A DNA stretch of 64,000 nt, from the NCBI GenBank assembly GCA_017307275.1, contig JAFKFK010000008.1, forward strand, positions 343,451 through 407,450. Reading direction: 5' to 3'. Origin of the DNA: Alphaproteobacteria bacterium. GTDB lineage: Bacteria; Pseudomonadota; Alphaproteobacteria; Reyranellales; Reyranellaceae. Below the pieces are notes generated by a model that worked only from the letters and a program-made list of their open reading frames with translations, ran no database searches and was not told the origin of the DNA. Below are positions 33,524 through 42,670 of the stretch, piece after piece; position 1 is the stretch's first letter, and every line of letters begins with the position of its first letter. The translations under genes were made by a program, and so were the position numbers.

Positions 33524-35683
33524 TTGGCGGTAGAACACACGACAGCGATATTCGTGGCCGAGCTGATCCTGTTATTGTTCTTCGGACGCCTGATCGGCGA
33601 AGGCATGACTCGGATCGGTCAGCCCGCCATCTTCGGCCAGCTTCTGGCGGGCGTGCTGCTTGGCCCCTCGGTGTTCGGCGCCCTGATGCCGGAAGTACGC
33701 CAGGTCATCTTCCCCAACACACCTGCCTTGAAAAGCATGATCGATGCCGTATCGCAGATCGGCATTCTGCTTCTGCTGCTGCTGACCGGCATGGAAACCA
33801 ACCTGGCGCTGGTGAACCGCAAGCGGCGCGCGGTGATATCGACGTCGTTGATGGGTATCGCAATACCCTTCGTCTGCGGGGCGGCGCTGGCCTATGCGCT
33901 TCCCACCGAGCTGATCCCCAATCCCGCCGCTCGACTGGTCACGGCGCTCTTCCTCGGCACGGCGCTGTCGATCTCCTCGGTGAAGATCGTCGCCATGGTC
34001 CTGATGGAAATCGGCGCCATACGGCGCGATCTCGGCCAACTCATCCTCGCCACGGCCATTCTCGACGACACGCTGGCGTGGGTGATCATTGCCATCATTT
34101 CGGGCATCGCCGCCTCCGGTGCGGTGCACCTGGCCGACGTTGGAATGAGCCTGGCCCTGACCGCTCTGTTCCTGGCCGCCTGCCTGACGATCGGGCGACG
34201 CGCCGTCGCCTACATCATCCTGTGGTGCAACGACAATCTCCGGATCGAAATGCCGGTCATCAGCGCCATCCTGGTGATCACGCTGTCCATGGCACTCACG
34301 ACCGATTTGATCGGCGTGCATACCGCGCTCGGCGCCTTCATGGCCGGCATGCTGATCGGACAATCGCCGATCCTGACGGAGCATATCGAGGGCGAGCTGC
34401 GCGGCTTCATCATCGCCTTCTTCAGCCCGGTGTTCTTCGCCGTCGCCGGCCTCGGCATGGATCTGCGCACCCTGTTGGATCCAACCCTGCTGCTGTTCAC
34501 CCTGGCGATCATTGCCGTGGCGAGCATCGGCAAGTTCCTGGGCGCTCTGGCCGGCGGCAAGCTGGGCGGGCTGACCGGTCTTGAATCGCTGGCGTTGGCC
34601 ACCGGCCTCAACGCCCGTGGCTCGACCGAGGTCATCATCGCGACCATCGGCCTGTCGATGGGCGCACTCAGCAACCAGCTCTACACGATGATCGTCGCCA
34701 TGGCCGTGGTCACGACCATGATCATGCCGCCGACCCTGCGCTGGATAATGGCGCGCGTTCCCTTGCGCGACGAGGAGACCAAGCGGCTCGACAAGGAAGA
34801 TGCCGAAGAGAATCAGGCCGTTCCGAAGATGGAACGCGCCCTGGTCCTGGCCGACGACAGTGCCAACGGTCAGTGGGCAACGACGCTGGCCGGCTTCTTT
34901 GCCGGCCGTCAACGGGTTCTGACGACGGTGCTCGAGCCGCCGCGGACCGACGCGGACACAGCAACGCCCCCGGCCAAAGACCGGCTGATCGGCGCGATAC
35001 GATCGGCGCTGGAAGATGGTCAGCCGGCGGCCCCTCCCGAGGCACCCGTTGCACCGAAACCACCCGCCGAGCAGTTCGTGCAGACGCGCGCGCTCACGGC
35101 CGAAGACGGTCTCGAGAAGGAAGTCGCCAAGGGTTACAGCATCGCTTTTGTCGGCATCGACGAGCCGATCTCCTCGCAGGCGCCAAAGTTCCAGGATCAG
35201 CTTCAGCGACTGGTCTCCACCTTCGACGGGCCAGTGGCGATTCTGGTGAACGGCAACCGGGCATTCTCGAACGTCGGCAAGCCGCTCGACATTCTGGTGC
35301 CCACGGGCGGCAGTCCCGAGGCCCGCCTTGCCACCGAGATCGCATTGGCGCTCGCCGGCGGCAGCCGGGGCTCGCTGACCGTGCTGCATGTTTTCGAGCC
35401 GAACGACGACACGATGTTGCTGCGCGGCCGGGCCCGGCGGCTGGGCCTTTCCCTGCTGGTGGATGCCCGGCGGCTGGGCAAACGCAGCGGCGTGCCGGTC
35501 AAGGGGTTGACCGAAACCAACAACCAGCCGGACGCCGAGATACGCCGGGCGGCTCGTCGGGGGCGCCATGATCTCGTCGTCCTCGGCACCTCTTTGCGAA
35601 CGGGCAACGCCAAGTTCCTGAGCGCCCGCAGCGTCGCTTTGATCGAGACCTTGCGCAGCCCCGTCCTGCTGATCGCGCGCTGA
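33524..35683 (+). CDS. Cation:proton antiporter (CPA2/Kef type) with C-terminal Usp-like domain
   Basis: The 719-residue protein has about twelve membrane helices in residues 1-410, with GQPAIFGQLLAGVLLGPSVFG, ILLLLLLTGMETNL and LILATAILDDTLAW (transport Asp pair) and TGLNARGSTEVIIATIGLS. The cytosolic tail (about 440-719) has an Ala/Pro linker and a Usp-like domain ending HDLVVLGTSLRTGNAKFLSARS, which may bind nucleotides. It exchanges Na+ or K+ for H+. The start is a TTG at 33524 with AGGGGGAAC before it. Confidence 0.91.
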   Translation: MAVEHTTAIFVAELILLLFFGRLIGEGMTRIGQPAIFGQLLAGVLLGPSVFGALMPEVRQVIFPNTPALKSMIDAVSQIGILLLLLLTGMETNLALVNRKRRAVISTSLMGIAIPFVCGAALAYALPTELIPNPAARLVTALFLGTALSISSVKIVAMVLMEIGAIRRDLGQLILATAILDDTLAWVIIAIISGIAASGAVHLADVGMSLALTALFLAACLTIGRRAVAYIILWCNDNLRIEMPVISAILVITLSMALTTDLIGVHTALGAFMAGMLIGQSPILTEHIEGELRGFIIAFFSPVFFAVAGLGMDLRTLLDPTLLLFTLAIIAVASIGKFLGALAGGKLGGLTGLESLALATGLNARGSTEVIIATIGLSMGALSNQLYTMIVAMAVVTTMIMPPTLRWIMARVPLRDEETKRLDKEDAEENQAVPKMERALVLADDSANGQWATTLAGFFAGRQRVLTTVLEPPRTDADTATPPAKDRLIGAIRSALEDGQPAAPPEAPVAPKPPAEQFVQTRALTAEDGLEKEVAKGYSIAFVGIDEPISSQAPKFQDQLQRLVSTFDGPVAILVNGNRAFSNVGKPLDILVPTGGSPEARLATEIALALAGGSRGSLTVLHVFEPNDDTMLLRGRARRLGLSLLVDARRLGKRSGVPVKGLTETNNQPDAEIRRAARRGRHDLVVLGTSLRTGNAKFLSARSVALIETLRSPVLLIAR

Positions 35684-35686
35684 CGA

Positions 35687-36895
35687 CTACATTGCGCGCG
35701 GCGGCACACCGGCCGGCTGGCCGAGCCCCGGCGGCACCTTGTGCCAAGCCCGGCCCGACAGGATCTGGTTGCGGCCATAAGCGAAGAGCGCCTGCATATA
35801 GGCTTGGTCGAATTCGCCCTTCTTGGGATGCTCGAAGTCCGAGCCAATGTAGGCCAGATTGTAGTCGACGCCGTCCCGCTTCGTGACGAAGTAGGTGCGG
35901 ATCACATCGTTGTAGCCGCTCGCCGCCAGCATCGTGTTGATGGCGCGGCCAGCAATGGTGATGGTGCGGCGCTCGGCCATCGCATAGTCGGGATCGAGAC
36001 GCGCGTTGCGGATGATGTAGGCGTGCCGCTCGCGCTTCAGGCCAGATCCTGCGACGTCGATGGACGGCGGATAGAGGAAGAGCTGGGCGATGGCACCGCC
36101 ATCGACATGCATCTCCTGGTATTTCTTGCCGTCGACCTCGACGTCGATCATCACCGGCTCGAAGGCGCCCGGAATCGCCGCGGAGGCGCGCAGGATCTTG
36201 CGTACGAGATCGAGCGCACCCGGATGGCCGCTGGCGGCAATGGCGCCGATGTTCCAGATCACCGGCCGCTGTGCGTCCAGGTCCGTCGTACCGATCATCA
36301 GCAATCGGCCCTTGCGATACTCCGCGGCAATGGCGTCGAGGAGCGACTGGGTCGCGTACTTGGCGATGACGCCGGCCAGCGGCGAGGTATCGGCCATGGC
36401 GTCGTTGAACAGGGCTGCCGTCAGGCCGCGGGCGATATAGACCCTGTCCGGCGTCATGGTCGTATAGACATCGCGCAACTGCTCGTCGTACGCCGATCCG
36501 AGGAACGCAAACGGGGCAATCAGCGCACCGGTGCTGACACCCGTCACCATCTTGAACTGCGGCCGGTTGCCGAGCTCGGTCCAGCCGTTGATCAGACCGG
36601 CCCCGAAGGCGCCATTGTCGCCACCACCGGAAACGGCCAGGAAGTATGCTGGCGGCAGGGGCCTTATCGGCCGGCCTTCGGCCTGCAACGTCGCAACCTC
36701 CCGCTTAACCGAATCCGTGCCTTCCTCGATCATCGGCTTGGGATCGCCATCGGCGAAGAAGCGCGCGTTCGAAAGGCCGAGCGGTTGGGCGCGCACGGTA
36801 TCGACGCGAGGTACGGCCGGTTCACGCGGTGGAATCGAGCAGCCAGCGACGAGGACGCCCGCCATCACAGCCAACAGCGACAGATAACGCATCAT
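35687..36895 (-). CDS. Patatin-like phospholipase, lipoprotein
   Basis: The 402-residue protein has a lipobox near residue 19 (LVAGCS), so it is probably anchored in the outer or inner membrane. The patatin core shows the oxyanion loop SGGGDNGAFGAG, the nucleophile in GVSTG, and the catalytic Asp in HVDGG. MSSxx-type signal peptide is MMRYLSLLAVMAGVLVAG. It hydrolyses phospholipids or other acyl esters. GGAG precedes the start at 36895; the frame extending to 37078 overlaps the next gene. Its stop lies 3 nt from the antiporter stop (convergent). Confidence 0.9.
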   Translation of the reverse strand: MMRYLSLLAVMAGVLVAGCSIPPREPAVPRVDTVRAQPLGLSNARFFADGDPKPMIEEGTDSVKREVATLQAEGRPIRPLPPAYFLAVSGGGDNGAFGAGLINGWTELGNRPQFKMVTGVSTGALIAPFAFLGSAYDEQLRDVYTTMTPDRVYIARGLTAALFNDAMADTSPLAGVIAKYATQSLLDAIAAEYRKGRLLMIGTTDLDAQRPVIWNIGAIAASGHPGALDLVRKILRASAAIPGAFEPVMIDVEVDGKKYQEMHVDGGAIAQLFLYPPSIDVAGSGLKRERHAYIIRNARLDPDYAMAERRTITIAGRAINTMLAASGYNDVIRTYFVTKRDGVDYNLAYIGSDFEHPKKGEFDQAYMQALFAYGRNQILSGRAWHKVPPGLGQPAGVPPRAM

Positions 36896-36912
36896 AGCTA
36901 GATCTCCGTAGA

Positions 36913-37389
36913 CTACTTCGAGGGCTGCGGGCCGGGTTGATTCGAACCGTACATGTAGCTGCGGATCTTCCAACCCGCCTGATCGCGCCGGAATACGACG
37001 AGCTCGTCGAAGGAATTGACCGTCTCGGCCCCCGAGGAGAGCACCTTGACCCGGCCTTTCGACGTCGAGCGCAACCATGCCATGTCGCCCATCACTTCGG
37101 TTTCCTGGATCGAGAAGGAAAGGTCGACCTTGAGGGCAGCGAAAACCTCTTTATAGGCCGCCCTCAGAGCCTCGCGGCCCACGGCCGCCGGCATGTTTTC
37201 GCGCATGAAGACGCCGGTATCCGTGTAGAGCCCGACCAACGCATCCACGTTGCCCGATCGCAGCGCGGCGGCGTAGCGCTCCATCACAGCCACGAGTTGC
37301 GCAGGATCCGCGGCACCCTGAGCCATAGCGCCACCGGCACCGATGGCCGCAAGCGCAGTAGCGGCAAGGAGGGAGCGGCGGGTCGACAT
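36913..37389 (-). CDS. Exported SnoaL/DUF4440-like protein
   Basis: The 158-residue protein has a twin-arginine-like signal (MSTRRSLLAATALAAIGAGGAMAQ) and an NTF2-fold domain: LVAVMERYAAALRSGNVDALVGLYTDTGVFM, AVGREALRAAYKEVFAALKVDL, MAWLRSTSKGRVKV, and DELVVFRRDQAGWKIRSYMYG. It matches the YybH/SnoaL-like ketosteroid-isomerase-like group; catalytic activity is unknown. It precedes the patatin gene by 17 nt on the same strand. Confidence 0.86.
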   Translation of the reverse strand: MSTRRSLLAATALAAIGAGGAMAQGAADPAQLVAVMERYAAALRSGNVDALVGLYTDTGVFMRENMPAAVGREALRAAYKEVFAALKVDLSFSIQETEVMGDMAWLRSTSKGRVKVLSSGAETVNSFDELVVFRRDQAGWKIRSYMYGSNQPGPQPSK

Positions 37390-37498
37390 GGCGGCGGTTC
37401 TCCGAGGCTGAAGATCGGGAACACAGGCAAGCCAACAGACGCACAACCGGCGCTCCCCCGAACGCATGGTAAAGACCGTCGTTACTTACGCCAACAGA

Positions 37499-38527
37499 TC
37501 AGCGTCCGAACTTTTCCCGCCAGCTGGGTGCGGCGCCCAGTGTCTCGGCACTATAAACACCGCGAGCAACGGCTCGTGCCAGGCAGTCGGCGGCCAGCGT
37601 GCCGAGTTCGGCCAAGGCCAGCGGATCGTCGCCGAGATCGAGCCGGCCGGTCGCGACGGAAAAGACCGTGTCGCCATCCTGTGGCGTGTGCACAGGACGG
37701 ATCGCGCGCACCAGCCCATCCTGCGCCATGACGGCCAGCCGCTTGGCCGACGCCTTGTCCAGCCGCGCATTGGTCGCGACGACAGCAATGGTCGTGTTGG
37801 CGCGGGGGTCGCTGCGAGCAGCATCGGCAGGATCGTGCGCGAGATCGGCGCGGTCGTGCGACACGGCAAGACCGAGGCCGCGTGCCGGCGGCGGCAGGCC
37901 ACCGAACTCCTTGCCCTGCTCCAGCGGCCAGGCCCAGAACTGAGCCATATCGCCCATGGTGGTGTAGCCACGGGCGTTGACGGCGACGAGAGCGCCAACC
38001 TGAAGGCCGCTTGCCGGATCGACTGCCGAAGCGCTGCCGAGGCCGCCCTTGAGGTTGCCCGCCTTGGCGCCGAGCCCGGCCCCAGCATTGCCGAGCGCGA
38101 AGCCCTGCGCTGCGCGGCCGGTCGCGTCGTAGGCAAGGTCGCGATAGGGTGGCCAGTCCCACTGCTTGTCGCCGCCATTCAACAGGTCGAACAGAATCGC
38201 CGTCGGCACGATCGGCACCACGACATCGGCGATAGCCAGACCGCGGCCGCGCTCGCGCAGCCAGCGCATCACACCATCGGCCGAGGAGAGCCCATAGGCC
38301 GAGCCGCCGGAGAGACAGACCGCATCGACCCGGTCGACCATGCAAGAAGGATCGAGCAGGTCTGTTTCGCGCGTGCCCGGTGCGCCGCCCCGCACATCGA
38401 CCGACGCCATCGCCGGCGTCTCGCAAAGAACGACGCTGACGCCCGAGCGCAGCCGATGGTCCTCGGCATTGCCGACCAGGATGCCGTCGACGTCGGTGAT
38501 CAGGTTGCGGGGGCCGTGGCGCAACAT
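37499..38527 (-). CDS. P1 family peptidase (DmpA/NylC type N-terminal nucleophile hydrolase)
   Basis: The 342-residue protein begins NLITDVDGILVGNAEDHRLRSGVSVVLCE, the standard start of the S58/P1 family. The autocleavage site is N244-T245 in RANTTIAVVATNA, where Thr becomes the nucleophile. LSGGSAYGLSSADGVMRWL and GNAGAGLGAKAGNLKGGLGSAS are further signatures. Relatives are aminopeptidases (DmpA) and nylon-oligomer hydrolases (NylC). It is the last gene of the operon that starts at 42599 and lies 4 nt behind the methyltransferase. Confidence 0.92.
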   Translation of the reverse strand: MLRHGPRNLITDVDGILVGNAEDHRLRSGVSVVLCETPAMASVDVRGGAPGTRETDLLDPSCMVDRVDAVCLSGGSAYGLSSADGVMRWLRERGRGLAIADVVVPIVPTAILFDLLNGGDKQWDWPPYRDLAYDATGRAAQGFALGNAGAGLGAKAGNLKGGLGSASAVDPASGLQVGALVAVNARGYTTMGDMAQFWAWPLEQGKEFGGLPPPARGLGLAVSHDRADLAHDPADAARSDPRANTTIAVVATNARLDKASAKRLAVMAQDGLVRAIRPVHTPQDGDTVFSVATGRLDLGDDPLALAELGTLAADCLARAVARGVYSAETLGAAPSWREKFGR

Positions 38528-38531
38528 CGGA

Positions 38532-39713
38532 TCAGTCGAGCTGCAGAACCATCGCCTTTAGATAGGCAGTCTCGGGCAGGCCGGGGTGCACCGGATGATC
38601 GAGCGCCGCGCCCGAACTGCGCAGGATGCGACCACTGCGCTCGGCGTCGCGCAGGCCGCGGCGGACCTGCTCAGCAAACAGTGGCGGATCGACGAGATGC
38701 GAGCAGGAAGCCACGAAGAAGAAGCCGCCCTTGGCGACCAGCGGCGCCGCCAGCCGGACCAGCTTGCGATAGCCCTGCGCGCCGGTCTTGAGGTCCTTGC
38801 GGCTCTTCACGAAGGCCGGCGGATCGCAGATCACGACATCGAAGCCGCGGCTCTTCTGCTTCTCCAGCGCCTCGAAGGCTTCCGCCTTCTCGAAACCCAC
38901 GATCTTGTCGACGCCGTTCAGCGCCGCGGCCTGCCGCGCCGCATCGAGCGCGGGTTGCGAGCGGTCGAGGCAGATCACCGACTTGGCCCCTTGGTGCGCT
39001 GCCAGCACGCCGAAGCCGCCGGAGTAGCTGTAGACATCGATGACGCTTGCGCCCTTGGCGAGACCGGCCATGAACCGCCTGTTGTCGCGCTGATCGTAGA
39101 ACCAGCCGGTCTTCTGGCCACCCGACAAGTCTGCGACGAAACGAGCGTCGTTCTCGATGAGCTCGACGGTGCCTGCCTCGCCCTTGGCCGCCACGACTTC
39201 GCGCTTCAGGCCTTCCAGCTCGCGCACCGGCGAATCGTTCTTGAGCACGATCGTCTTGGGCGAGAATTCGGCCTCAAGCGCTTCGAGCAGGATCGGAGTC
39301 AGCGCCTCCATGCCGGCGCTATTCACCTGCACGACAAAGGCATCGCCGAAGCGGTCGATGATCAGCCCGGGCAGGCCATCGGCTTCGGCGTGGATCAGCC
39401 GGTAGTAGGGAACGCCCACCAGCCGATCGCGCAGTGCCGCGGCCTGCGCCAGCCGGCGGCCGATGAACAGCGCGTCGACCGTGGCCTCGGGATTGGAGCT
39501 GAGCACCCGGGCGGCGATCAGCGAATGCGGATTGAAGGTGACGAGCGCCAGCGCCTCGCCACCCGGCGCCCGCAAGGTGGCGAGCGAACCCGGCGGCAGC
39601 GCCTTGGTCTCGGCATCCATCAGGATTTCGTTCGAGAAGGCCCAGGGATGGCCGGCACGGACGCGACGATCCTCGCCGGACCGCAGCAGTACGGTAGGGA
39701 GCTTCTTGGCCAC
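38532..39713 (-). CDS. rlmI: Class I rRNA large-subunit methyltransferase (RlmI-like)
   Basis: The 393-residue protein has an N-terminal PUA domain (VLLRSGEDRRVRAGHPWAFSNEI), a central EEHEE region, and a SAM-dependent methyltransferase domain with VIDVYSYSGGFGVLAAHQGA and FDVVICDPPAFVKSRKDL. The catalytic Cys is likely in VASCSHLVD near residue 350. RlmI makes m5C1962 in 23S rRNA. Orthology to RlmI is from family pattern; sister families act on nearby sites. Spacing to the neighbours is 15 and 4 nt, so it is inside the operon. Confidence 0.9.
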   Translation of the reverse strand: MAKKLPTVLLRSGEDRRVRAGHPWAFSNEILMDAETKALPPGSLATLRAPGGEALALVTFNPHSLIAARVLSSNPEATVDALFIGRRLAQAAALRDRLVGVPYYRLIHAEADGLPGLIIDRFGDAFVVQVNSAGMEALTPILLEALEAEFSPKTIVLKNDSPVRELEGLKREVVAAKGEAGTVELIENDARFVADLSGGQKTGWFYDQRDNRRFMAGLAKGASVIDVYSYSGGFGVLAAHQGAKSVICLDRSQPALDAARQAAALNGVDKIVGFEKAEAFEALEKQKSRGFDVVICDPPAFVKSRKDLKTGAQGYRKLVRLAAPLVAKGGFFFVASCSHLVDPPLFAEQVRRGLRDAERSGRILRSSGAALDHPVHPGLPETAYLKAMVLQLD

Positions 39714-39728
39714 TTTGATTTTCTCCGC

Positions 39729-41387
39729 CTATTCGCCTTTGGCGACGCCGTCGCGCCGCGGGTCCGCGGCCCCTTCCCAGCCTTCCGCCGTCCGGCGGAG
39801 GGCGGAGAGTCCACCTTCGTGAGGGCGGACTTGTACTTCATGTCCCAGCGCGCGCAAGGCGTCGGCCTGCGCCGCCACCGCCGTCCCCTCCTCCAGCTCG
39901 GTCGCGCCATTCAGGTTCAGCACCCGCGGCAGGGCCAGGGCGGCCTGTGGCGACAGGTTCCAGTCGAGCAATCCGATCGCGGCCTGCAAAGTGTCACCAA
40001 TGATGCGCGAACCGCCGGCCGAGCCCAGCGCCGCCACCAGCTTGCCGTCGCGATCGAGAACGAAGGTCGGCGACATCGACGAGCGCGGCCGCTTGCCGGG
40101 CTGCACCCGATTGGCGACCGGCTTGCCGTTCAGCTCCGGCCGGGGCGAGAAATCGGTGAGTTCGTTGTTCAGCAGGACACCCCGCACCATGATCTGCGCC
40201 CCGAACGGCGCCTCGATGGTGGTCGTGAAGCTGACGGCATTGCCCCAGCGATCGACAATACTGATGTGGCTGGTGCCGCGCTCGACATAACCGGGTGGCA
40301 CACCTGGCGCGACCTTGCCCATGCTGCGGTCGGGCGACATCAGCTTGCGCCGCTCCGATAGGTAGGCCGGCGACAGCATGCCGGCCACCGGCACGTCGAC
40401 AAAGGCCGGATCGCCGACATAGCGGTCGCGGTCGGCGAAGGCGAGCCGACTCGCCTCGGCGATGAGATGGATGGCGCGCAGGTCGGTCGGCTTGTCGTGC
40501 CAGATCTCGAACGGTTCGAGCAGGCCCAGGATCTGCAGGATCGCGATGCCACCCGACGACGGCGGCGGCATGCTGCAGACCGTCCAGACGCGATAGGGGC
40601 CGCACACGGCCTCGCGCTTGATCGGTCGGTAATCCGCGAGGTCGCTCATGGAGAGCGTGCCGGGCCGGCGATGGCTGCGTACCCGCTCGACCATCTCGGC
40701 CGCCATCGCCCCCTGATAGAACGCGCGCGGCCCCTGCTCGGCAATCAGGCGCATCGTTTCGGCGAGATCGGGATTGGCGATGCGCTCGCCGAGCTTCTTG
40801 GGCGAGCCATCTGCGTTGTAATAGGTCGCCCGAATGGCGGGCTCTTCACGCAGCGACGGAATGCGGGCGAGCCAGGCCGCAAGCCGCGGCGGGACGGCAA
40901 ATCCGTCGCGCGCCACCGTGATTGCCGGCGCGAACAGGTCCGACCAGGCGAGCTTGCCGCGCTCCTTATGGGCAAGTTCCAGCATCGCCAGCAGGCCGGG
41001 AACGCCCACTGAGATGCCCGAGGCGATGGCTTCACGGAAGCCCAGTGGCTTGCCGTCGGCATCGAGGAACATCGATGGATTGGCGCCCGCCGGCGCCGTC
41101 TCGCGGCCGTCGTAGACCGTAATGACCTTGGTCCCGGCGTCGTAGTGCAGGAGAAATCCGCCGCCACCGATGCCCGACGCCTGTGGTTCGACGACACCCA
41201 GGACCATCTGCACGGCAATCGCCGCATCGACGGCCGAGCCGCCGCGCCGCAGCACTTCCAGCCCCGCGTCGACTGCCAGCGGATGCGCCGCCGCCACCAT
41301 CGCCTGCGGTGCCGCAAAGCTCGCCGAAGCGCGGCAAGCCGCCAGCAGCAGAAGCAGGGCGGCGCCCAGCAGACGAACGATCTTCAC
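39729..41387 (-). CDS. ggt: Gamma-glutamyltransferase
   Basis: The 552-residue periplasmic enzyme hydrolyses glutathione or transfers its gamma-glutamyl group. A signal peptide (MKIVRLLGAALLLLLAACRA) is followed by MVAAAHPLAVDAGLEVLRRGGSAVDAAIA and EPQASGIGGGGFLL. The chain is processed before the nucleophile Thr in VERGTSHISIVD near residue 371. GSAGGSRIIGDTLQA lies in the small subunit. The ATG overlaps the tam stop (ATGA). Confidence 0.94.
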   Translation of the reverse strand: MKIVRLLGAALLLLLAACRASASFAAPQAMVAAAHPLAVDAGLEVLRRGGSAVDAAIAVQMVLGVVEPQASGIGGGGFLLHYDAGTKVITVYDGRETAPAGANPSMFLDADGKPLGFREAIASGISVGVPGLLAMLELAHKERGKLAWSDLFAPAITVARDGFAVPPRLAAWLARIPSLREEPAIRATYYNADGSPKKLGERIANPDLAETMRLIAEQGPRAFYQGAMAAEMVERVRSHRRPGTLSMSDLADYRPIKREAVCGPYRVWTVCSMPPPSSGGIAILQILGLLEPFEIWHDKPTDLRAIHLIAEASRLAFADRDRYVGDPAFVDVPVAGMLSPAYLSERRKLMSPDRSMGKVAPGVPPGYVERGTSHISIVDRWGNAVSFTTTIEAPFGAQIMVRGVLLNNELTDFSPRPELNGKPVANRVQPGKRPRSSMSPTFVLDRDGKLVAALGSAGGSRIIGDTLQAAIGLLDWNLSPQAALALPRVLNLNGATELEEGTAVAAQADALRALGHEVQVRPHEGGLSALRRTAEGWEGAADPRRDGVAKGE

Positions 41388-42199
41388 GCGCGACGCGCCA
41401 CGATGAAGAGCCGACGGAACGGAAAGATCGTGATGCCGTCGGGTCGTGTCGGATAGGCCTTGGCGGTCAGGCTGGCATAGGTCTCGTAGAAGGCCGTGCG
41501 CTCCGGCTCCTGCAGCAATTCGAGATAGGGCCGCAGGCCCGTCGACGACGTGTACTGCGCCACCGGATCCTTGCCCGTGAGCGGCTGCTGATAGATCGTC
41601 TCCCAGACCTCCAGCTCGGCGCTGAGCGGCTTCAGGACGTCGTAGTAGTCCGCCGGTTCCTGCACCCGCGCGATGGGGCGCACTTTGGCGAGCTTGTCGC
41701 GCCAGGGCCCCGCTTCGGCAGCCGTCTTCATCAGCGCGTGCGAGGGCGCTTCATGGTTGCGCGGCATCTGGATCGCGAGCTGGCCACCGGACGGCAGCAG
41801 CTTCATCAACCCCGGAAACATATCGATATGGCCGTCGAGCCATTGATAGGCCGCGTTGCTGTAGAGGATGCCGGGCGGCCGATCGGGCTTGAAGGCGGCA
41901 AGATCGCCCTTGGCGAAGGCGATGCGCGGATCCGCCGTCTGCGCCCGCGCCTTGGCGAGCATGTCCTCCGACGAATCGATGCCGACGACGTGCGCTCCCG
42001 CGAAGCGCTCCGCCAGGACGCGCGAGATATTGCCCGCGCCGCAACCCAGGTCGTAGATCACATGGCCCGGCCGCGCGCCGTTCGCCGGATCGAGCCTGCT
42101 CATCAGGTCGAGCGCCGGCCGCGTGCGATGGTCGGCGAATTTCAGATAGAGATTAGCGTCCCACTTGGTCGACTGGTCGATCGACTTGGCGTCGTTCAT
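41384..42199 (-). CDS. tam: Trans-aconitate 2-methyltransferase (Tam-like)
   Basis: The 271-residue SAM-dependent methyltransferase has motif I in VIYDLGCGAGNISRVLAERF, post-I VVGIDSSEDMLAKA, and SNAAYQWLDGH. The N-terminal WDANLYLKFADHRTRPALDLM and GGQLAIQMPRNHEAPSH are typical of Tam, which detoxifies trans-aconitate. The start at 42199 follows GAGGAGAAGTGAC. The upstream gene stop is one base away and the stop overlaps ggt. Confidence 0.9.
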   Translation of the reverse strand: MNDAKSIDQSTKWDANLYLKFADHRTRPALDLMSRLDPANGARPGHVIYDLGCGAGNISRVLAERFAGAHVVGIDSSEDMLAKARAQTADPRIAFAKGDLAAFKPDRPPGILYSNAAYQWLDGHIDMFPGLMKLLPSGGQLAIQMPRNHEAPSHALMKTAAEAGPWRDKLAKVRPIARVQEPADYYDVLKPLSAELEVWETIYQQPLTGKDPVAQYTSSTGLRPYLELLQEPERTAFYETYASLTAKAYPTRPDGITIFPFRRLFIVARRA

Positions 42200-42200
42200 G

Positions 42201-42599
42201 TCACTTCTCCTCGAACGCCGCATCGACGGGCACGCGGTAGGCTGTTGCGATCTTGTTGCCCTTCTGTGCCGCCAGCACGACGGCCATGAACTCGCCAAAC
42301 ATCTCGTCGGTCATGCCCTTCTGCCGCGCCATGTAGCCGTGCGAGTTGATGCAGTAGTCGCACTGGTTGGCGATGCTGACCGCGAGATAGATCATCTCCT
42401 TGGTCAGCGCGTCGAGCTTGCCCGGCGCCATGACTTCGCGCATTTCCGCTGCGAAGCGCTCCATCGTATCGGGATGGCGCGCCAGGGCCTTCCAGACATT
42501 GTTGATATTGGCCGGGTCGCTGCCGCGCGCCTTGGCGATCCCCTCGACGACTGCCTTGGCCCGAGGGTTCATGTCCTTGTACTCGGTCAACTTCGCCAC
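42201..42599 (-). CDS. Carboxymuconolactone decarboxylase/AhpD family protein
   Basis: The 132-residue helical protein contains PANINNVWKALARHPDTMERFAAEMREVM and the AhpD-like motif NQCDYCINSHGYMARQKG, with redox CxxC followed by His. It probably acts as a peroxidase or disulfide reductase, not as a real decarboxylase. The start is taken as a GTG at 42599 because GGTGGAG lies 6 nt upstream; an earlier GTG at 42614 would add five residues. It starts the five-gene run tam, ggt, rlmI, P1 peptidase. Confidence 0.88.
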   Translation of the reverse strand: MAKLTEYKDMNPRAKAVVEGIAKARGSDPANINNVWKALARHPDTMERFAAEMREVMAPGKLDALTKEMIYLAVSIANQCDYCINSHGYMARQKGMTDEMFGEFMAVVLAAQKGNKIATAYRVPVDAAFEEK

Positions 42600-42614
42600 G
42601 GATCGCTCCACCAC

Positions 42615-42644
42615 AAATAAAAAGGGCCGGCATGACGCCGGCCC
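42615..42644 (-). terminator. Rho-independent terminator after phaB
   Basis: On the minus strand, GGGCCGGC (42644-42637) pairs with GCCGGCCC (42631-42624) around a 5-nt loop, followed by TTTTTATTT (42623-42615). It ends phaB transcription, yet the next gene on the same strand starts only 15 nt further on. Confidence 0.88.
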
Positions 42645-42670
42645 CCATCATGGCGCTTTCGCACCGATTG

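Noticed and set aside
33572..35569. A 665-codon minus-strand frame opposite the antiporter
   Set aside because: Antisense shadow of a membrane protein gene; Gln/His/Arg-rich and without motifs.
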